Assembly (NCBI GenBank): GCA_002314915.1
Contig: DCHU01000036.1
Span: 1 to 9,397 of the forward strand
Reading direction: 5' to 3'
DNA from: Caryophanales bacterium UBA1744
Lineage (GTDB): Bacteria; Bacillota_I; Bacilli_A; RFN20; CAG-826
Length of the DNA stretch: 9,397 nt
Part shown: positions 5,321 through 9,397 of the stretch, one piece after another
Numbering within the stretch: the stretch's first letter is position 1
Layout: each line of letters starts with the position of its first letter
Translations under genes and position numbers: made by a program
The notes under the pieces: model-generated
The model's input: only the letters and a program-made list of their open reading frames with translations
Databases searched by the model: none
Told to the model about the DNA's origin: nothing

Positions 5321-6016
5321 GTCAACGAATTCTCTGACGCATCTTTCATATGCTGCAACTGGGTCTTCAGCTGCTGTGATTGGACGGCCTACAACGATGT
5401 AGTCTGAACCGATTTCTTTAGCCTGTGCAGGTGTCATGACTCTCTTCTGGTCACCCTTATCTCCATCAGCGAATCTAACGCCTGGAGTAACTGTGACAAA
5501 GTTCTTTCCGCAAGTGTCGTGGACCTTCTTAGCCTCGAGTGGTGAGCAGACGACCCCGTCTAATCCGGATTCTTCTGCGCATTTTGCATAATGCATGACG
5601 ACCTGGTCGATTGGCTCTTTGATGAGGAGGTCATTCTCCATGCTTTCCTGGTCGGTTGATGTTAACTGTGTGACAGCGATTAAGAGAGGGTGTGTGCCAT
5701 CTTCTCTAGTTAATCCTTCGAGTGCAGCCTTCATCATATTCTTTGTTCCTGCTGCGTGTAAGTTTGTCATATCAACGTCAAGGTTCTTAAGAACTGCCAT
5801 TGATTTCTTAACTGTGTTAGGGATGTCGTGGAGTTTTAAGTCCAAAAAGATCTTGTGTCCTCTAGCCTTGATTTCTCTTACGATCTCTGGTCCTGCTGAG
5901 TAATAAAGTTCCATTCCGATTTTAACGAATGGCTTCTTTCCCTCGAATTTGTCCAAGAATGCGAGTGTCTTCTCTTTTGAGTCGAAGTCACAGGCAACGA
6001 TTACGTCTCTACCCAT
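5318..6016 (-). CDS. pyrF: Orotidine 5'-phosphate decarboxylase
   Basis: PyrF decarboxylates OMP to UMP, the last step of the pathway. The 232-residue protein is of the bacterial type I class. Its catalytic D-x-K-x-x-D array is present in FLDLKLHDIPNTV: D59, K61 and D64. The N-terminal strand VIVACDFDS (5-13) and FVKIGMELYY (30-39, with K32) supply further substrate contacts. The phosphate-binding end is VTPGVRFADGD and the later VVGRPIT. The start ATG shares one base with the pyrD TAA stop (TAATG), and GGAGG lies 9 nt upstream within the last pyrD codons. The gene sits between pyrD and pyrE. It appears intact, with no fusion to PyrE of the kind seen in some other lineages. Confidence 0.96.
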   Translation of the reverse strand: MGRDVIVACDFDSKEKTLAFLDKFEGKKPFVKIGMELYYSAGPEIVREIKARGHKIFLDLKLHDIPNTVKKSMAVLKNLDVDMTNLHAAGTKNMMKAALEGLTREDGTHPLLIAVTQLTSTDQESMENDLLIKEPIDQVVMHYAKCAEESGLDGVVCSPLEAKKVHDTCGKNFVTVTPGVRFADGDKGDQKRVMTPAQAKEIGSDYIVVGRPITAAEDPVAAYERCVREFVD

Positions 6017-6933
6017 TATTTACATCCTCCAATTATTTCTTTTAATGAATTGATTTTGTATTTCTCCATCACTCTAGGGAGGTCATTGATGATGTCCCTG
6101 CAAGCGAAAGGATTGATTAAGTTTGCGGCGCCAACCTCAACTGCCGTTGCGCCTGCCATCATCATTTCGATGACGTCTTCTGCGGAATTGACTCCGCCCA
6201 TGCCGACAACCGGAATCTTTACCGCGTGTGAGACCTGATAAACCATTCTCACAGCGACAGGGAAGATTGCTGGTCCCGAGAATCCACCCATCTTGTTTGC
6301 GATGACTGGGGTTCTCTTGTTCAAATCTATTCTCATGCCGAGCATGGTGTTGATGAGCGAGATTGCATCCGCTCCGGCTTCTTCACAAGCTTTTGCGATT
6401 GCGACGATATCGGTAACGTTAGGTGATAACTTAACGATGATTGGTTTTGTTGTTACGGCTTTTACGGCACGAACGACATTTGCGGCGCCTTCTGGGCTTG
6501 TACCGAATGCCATACCACCTCCGTGAACGTTAGGGCATGATACATTTACCTCGATCCAACCGACTTGTTCTTCCTTATCGATTTTTGCGCATGTGTAGGC
6601 GTATTCATCAATCGAGAATCCGCTGACGTTAGCCATGACTGGCTTATTGAAACACTTTTTAAGCTTTGGAAGTTCTTCTGAGATGACTTTCTCAACTCCT
6701 GGGTTCTGAAGGCCTACTGCATTAATCATTCCTGATGTGCATTCAGCGATTCTAGGGGTTGGATTTCCGAATCTTGGGTCTTTGGTCGTTCCTTTAAAGG
6801 AAAAGGTTCCAAGGACGTTAATATCGTATATTTCGGCGAATTCATATCCGAATCCGAATGTTCCTGATGCAGGAATGACTGGATTGTCTAATTCAATGCC
6901 GCAAAGAGTGACTTTGGTATTTACTTCTGCCAT
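6016..6933 (-). CDS. pyrD: Dihydroorotate dehydrogenase B (NAD+), catalytic subunit PyrD
   Basis: PyrD is the FMN subunit that oxidises dihydroorotate to orotate. As a class 1B enzyme it passes electrons to PyrK and on to NAD+. The protein has 305 residues. Key motifs are NPVIPASGTFGFGYE (17-31), FKGTTKDPRFGNPTPRI (46-62), NAVGLQNPG (71-79) and VNVSCPNVHGGG (129-140), where C133 is the expected catalytic base of class 1 enzymes. The late GMGGV and GAAN segments are FMN phosphate contacts. The start at 6933 is chosen because AAGGAGG lies 7 nt upstream; the longer frame to 7032 only reads across pyrK. The first 13 nt overlap the end of pyrK, so the two subunits are probably made in coupled, balanced amounts. 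Confidence 0.96.
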   Translation of the reverse strand: MAEVNTKVTLCGIELDNPVIPASGTFGFGYEFAEIYDINVLGTFSFKGTTKDPRFGNPTPRIAECTSGMINAVGLQNPGVEKVISEELPKLKKCFNKPVMANVSGFSIDEYAYTCAKIDKEEQVGWIEVNVSCPNVHGGGMAFGTSPEGAANVVRAVKAVTTKPIIVKLSPNVTDIVAIAKACEEAGADAISLINTMLGMRIDLNKRTPVIANKMGGFSGPAIFPVAVRMVYQVSHAVKIPVVGMGGVNSAEDVIEMMMAGATAVEVGAANLINPFACRDIINDLPRVMEKYKINSLKEIIGGCK

Positions 6934-7655
6934 AAGATTTCCTCCTTGAAAAGAACCGGTCCGTCTTTGCAGATTCTCTTGTAACCTGTGACGGTCTTGC
7001 AGCTGCAGCCCATGCACGCTCCAAATCCGCAACCCATTCTCTCTTCGAAGCTGAACTGGCCTGAAGTGGTGGTTGCGTTATATATTGCTTTGAGCATTGG
7101 CTCTGGTCCGCATGTATAGAAGTGGGAGTACGATTCAGGGAGCGCCTTTGTTACGAATCCCTTGATGCCGTAGCTTCCATCAACTGTAGTTACTTTGACG
7201 TTACAACCTAGCGATTTGAATTCATCTTCATAGAAGATTTCTTCCTTGGTGTTGAAACCGAGTATGACCGAGACATCTTTTCCTTCGCCTCTTAACTTCT
7301 TTGCAAGGTTATAGAGCGGTGGAACACCAACGCCTCCGCCTATTAGGAGTGGCTTTTCTCCTGCTTTAGATAAGTCATATCCGTTGCCTAATCCTAAAAG
7401 GATATCGAGTTTTGTCCCTGAAGACATTTTTGACATTACCTCAGTGCCTTTTCCGACTACTTTGTAGACGAGGGTGAGGCTGTCAGCGTCATAATCACAG
7501 ACTGAAATAGGGCGTCTTAAATACATACCCTCTATCTGGATATTAACGAACTGGCCGCAGCTAGTAATAGCGGTACAGTCGCCCTTAAGAACCATTTTAT
7601 AAACGTTCTTGTTGAGGGCTGTGTTGCTTGTGATTTCTAATACTGTCTGTTTCAT
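6921..7655 (-). CDS. pyrK: Dihydroorotate dehydrogenase B (NAD+), electron transfer subunit PyrK
   Basis: PyrK carries FAD and a [2Fe-2S] cluster and moves electrons from PyrD to NAD+. The 244-residue protein shows the ferredoxin-reductase layout. The FAD motif RRPISV is at 47-52 and the glycine-rich nucleotide segment LIGGGVGVPPL at 104-114. TCGPEPML (181-188) is typical of the NAD domain. The C-terminal cluster motif is CGFGACMGCSC plus a distal cysteine: C209, C214, C217 and C229 are the expected ligands, and C219 is an extra cysteine. The ATG at 7655 is 2 nt after the carB stop and has no recognisable ribosome binding site (upstream bases CGACGCACAATAAAC), so expression probably depends on ribosomes finishing carB. 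pyrD follows with a 13-nt overlap. The pair defines a class 1B enzyme. Confidence 0.95.
   Translation of the reverse strand: MKQTVLEITSNTALNKNVYKMVLKGDCTAITSCGQFVNIQIEGMYLRRPISVCDYDADSLTLVYKVVGKGTEVMSKMSSGTKLDILLGLGNGYDLSKAGEKPLLIGGGVGVPPLYNLAKKLRGEGKDVSVILGFNTKEEIFYEDEFKSLGCNVKVTTVDGSYGIKGFVTKALPESYSHFYTCGPEPMLKAIYNATTTSGQFSFEERMGCGFGACMGCSCKTVTGYKRICKDGPVLFKEEILWQK
6941..6947 (-). promoter_or_regulatory. Ribosome binding site that fixes the pyrD start
   Basis: AAGGAGG on the - strand, within the last codons of pyrK, is 7 nt from the ATG at 6933. It is among the strongest such sites in the operon and excludes the longer upstream reading of pyrD. Confidence 0.8.
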
Positions 7656-7657
7656 GT

Positions 7658-9397
7658 TTATTGTGCGTCGATTGTAGAGATTGTAATGACTGTCTCTTCG
7701 AGAACGTCGAGAACAACCTTTACTGTATCTAATGATGTGAACATTGTCACGTTAGACTCGATAGCATACTGTCTGATCTTGACGCCGTCAGACTCAGCGC
7801 TGTGCGATCCGATGGCGCTTGTGTTGATGACGTATGCGATGTGACCCTGGCGGATTGAGTCTTTGATTTCATCACTCTCTGAGATCTTTGTTAAGACTCT
7901 TGTTCTGATTCCGTTTTCCTTGAGGAACTTAGCGGTTCCCTTTGTTGCCTCGATGTTGAAGCCAAGGTTATAGAATCTTCTCAAGAGAGGTAATGCTTCT
8001 TCTTTGTCCTGGTCAGCGATTGTTGCGAATACGGTTCCGTATCCCTGCATCTTTGTGCCTGCTGCCTGAAGTGCTTTGTATAATGCGCGATTCAGTTTCT
8101 TATCGTATCCGATAGCCTCACCTGTGGACTTCATTTCTGGAGAGAGATAAGCGTCCAAACCTTTGATCTTATTGAATGAGAATACTGGGACCTTTACATA
8201 GTAACGGCTCTTTTCTTCAGGATAGATCGTGAAAATTCCCTGCTCCTTGAGAGTCTTGCCCATGATGACTTCTGTTGCGATATCAGCAAGAGAGTATCCT
8301 GTTGATTTGGAGAGGAATGGAACGGTTCTCGATGAACGTGGGTTGACTTCGATGATGAATACTTTGTCGTTCTTATCAACGATGAACTGGATGTTGTATA
8401 AACCTTTGATTCCAATGCCTAAGCCTAATTTCTTAGCGTACTGGAGGATAGTTCCTTTAACTTTGTCTGAAACTGAGAACGTTGGATAAACTGAGATTGA
8501 GTCACCTGAGTGGATGCCTGTTCTTTCAACGAGTTCCATGATGCCTGGGACGAATACATCGTGTCCGTCACAGATTGCGTCGACTTCGACTTCTTTACCG
8601 ATGATGTACTTGTCGACTAAGACAGGTTTCTTTTCATCAATTTCTACCGCTGTTTTTAAGTAGTGGCGAAGGTCTGCTTCACAGCCGACGATCTGCATTG
8701 CGCGTCCACCTAGGACGAATGATGGTCTGACTAAAACTGGATACCCGATTTCTTCTGCAGCCTTAACGCCTTCTTCAACGCTGGTGACTGCCTGTCCTTT
8801 TGGCTGTGGGATTCCAAGTTCTACGAGTAAGTGTTCGAAGAGCTTTCTATCTTCAGCTTTATCGATAGCTTCGCAGTCTGTGCCAATGATCTTGACACCC
8901 CTTTCCATGAGTGGGTTTGCGAGGTTGATTGCAGTCTGGCCACCTAATGAAGCGACTACGCCCTGGGCATTCTCGAAGTCGATGATTGCCATAACATCTT
9001 CCGGTGTTAATGGTTCGAAGTAGAGTTTATCTGCTGTTGTGTAATCTGTTGAAACTGTTTCTGGGTTATTGTTGATGATGATTGCCTCATAGCCTTCACG
9101 CTTGATTGTCTGAACTGCGTGGACTGTTGAGTAGTCGAATTCAACACCCTGTCCGATACGGATTGGACCGGCGCCTAAAACGATGATCTTCTTCTTGTCG
9201 GTAAGTCTTGATTCCATTTTGTATGATGGGTTCACAAGATTCTGATATGTTGAGTAGAGGTAAGCGATGTACTTTCCGGTGTGGAGAGTATCGACCATTT
9301 TGAAGATTGGAGTGATTCCATTATCTTTTCTAACTGCATAGAGGTCTGTCTCTTTAATACCCCATGCTTTCGCGATGAATGCATCTCCGAATCCCAT
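7658..9397 (-). CDS. carB: Carbamoyl-phosphate synthase large chain, C-terminal half (5' truncated by window)
   Basis: CarB makes carbamoyl phosphate from bicarbonate, ATP and ammonia delivered by CarA. About 579 residues are visible of a protein normally near 1,070. The frame is still open at the window edge, and the Met at 9397 is internal. Visible parts, numbered from the edge, are the end of the oligomerisation domain (to about 65), then the second synthetase half, which starts KKIIVLGAGPIRIGQGVEFDYS. Its ATP-grasp domain includes YPVLVRPSFVLGGRAM (219-234) and VFIIEVNPRSSRTVPF (346-361). Last comes an MGS-like allosteric domain (about 453-579) with GTVFATIADQDK, EATKGTAKFL and VINTSAIG, the region that binds UMP and other effectors in E. 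coli. This suggests feedback control of the pathway at this step. carB ends 2 nt before pyrK. Confidence 0.95.
   Translation of the reverse strand: MGFGDAFIAKAWGIKETDLYAVRKDNGITPIFKMVDTLHTGKYIAYLYSTYQNLVNPSYKMESRLTDKKKIIVLGAGPIRIGQGVEFDYSTVHAVQTIKREGYEAIIINNNPETVSTDYTTADKLYFEPLTPEDVMAIIDFENAQGVVASLGGQTAINLANPLMERGVKIIGTDCEAIDKAEDRKLFEHLLVELGIPQPKGQAVTSVEEGVKAAEEIGYPVLVRPSFVLGGRAMQIVGCEADLRHYLKTAVEIDEKKPVLVDKYIIGKEVEVDAICDGHDVFVPGIMELVERTGIHSGDSISVYPTFSVSDKVKGTILQYAKKLGLGIGIKGLYNIQFIVDKNDKVFIIEVNPRSSRTVPFLSKSTGYSLADIATEVIMGKTLKEQGIFTIYPEEKSRYYVKVPVFSFNKIKGLDAYLSPEMKSTGEAIGYDKKLNRALYKALQAAGTKMQGYGTVFATIADQDKEEALPLLRRFYNLGFNIEATKGTAKFLKENGIRTRVLTKISESDEIKDSIRQGHIAYVINTSAIGSHSAESDGVKIRQYAIESNVTMFTSLDTVKVVLDVLEETVITISTIDAQ

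Noticed and set aside
5308..5358. Longer pyrE start
   Set aside because: It overlaps pyrF coding sequence without a ribosome site, while the ATG at 5307 has AAGGAG at 6 nt.
5595..5903. 102-residue + strand frame inside pyrF
   Set aside because: It lies antisense to conserved PyrF sequence including the active site, and has no ribosome site or family features.
6934..7032. Longer pyrD start
   Set aside because: The extra residues are out-of-frame pyrK sequence; AAGGAGG at 6941-6947 marks the start at 6933.
9395..9397. ATG at the right edge as the start of carB
   Set aside because: The residues after it (MGFGDAFIAKAWGI) match the interior of CarB, and about half of the family's length, including the first ATP-grasp domain, is missing. 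The gene is cut by the window.
7656..9397. PyrR-type leader or operon promoter for the pyr genes
   Set aside because: The operon begins upstream of the window; no non-coding leader is visible among these tightly packed genes.

Overview
The window reads as a chromosomal core-gene segment of a Bacillota-like (Firmicutes) bacterium. Three things point there: the order ecfA2-ecfT-truA, strong AAGGAG-type ribosome binding sites on almost every gene, and a pyrimidine operon that uses the class 1B PyrD/PyrK dihydroorotate dehydrogenase. TGA is used as a stop (ecfT) and TGG encodes Trp, so this is the standard bacterial code, not that of Mycoplasma. I cannot place it below class; an Erysipelotrichia, RF39-like or clostridial lineage would fit. 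No complete mobile element, rRNA, tRNA or CRISPR array is visible.

Left half, + strand (1-3461): the 3' end of ecfA2, then ecfT (ECF vitamin/metal transporter module), truA (tRNA pseudouridine synthase) and a PHP-domain phosphoesterase. These overlap by 8, 4 and 11 nt and look like one translationally coupled operon. A 52-nt gap with a palindrome and a possible extended -10 promoter precedes a YebC/TACO1-family translation factor.

Middle (3462-3565): a 104-nt convergent intergenic region. It holds a rho-independent terminator whose left arm looks like the terminus of an IS3-family (IS150-type) element, inside a larger imperfect inverted repeat.

Right half, - strand (9397 down to 3566): a de novo UMP biosynthesis operon, in transcription order carB (5' end off the window), pyrK, pyrD, pyrF, pyrE, pyrB. 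Gaps or overlaps are only a few nucleotides. CarB makes carbamoyl phosphate and PyrB condenses it with aspartate. PyrD/PyrK oxidise dihydroorotate, PyrE adds ribose-5-phosphate from PRPP, and PyrF decarboxylates OMP to UMP. pyrC, carA and the operon promoter are not in the window.

The most unusual item is PyrB. It has a normal aspartate carbamoyltransferase core followed by a tail of about 47 residues whose four cysteines (C325, C330, C354, C357) have exactly the spacing of the zinc domain of the separate regulatory chain PyrI of E. coli. The nucleotide-binding half of PyrI is absent. The enzyme therefore appears to be a catalytic chain fused to only the zinc-binding docking domain of its regulatory partner.
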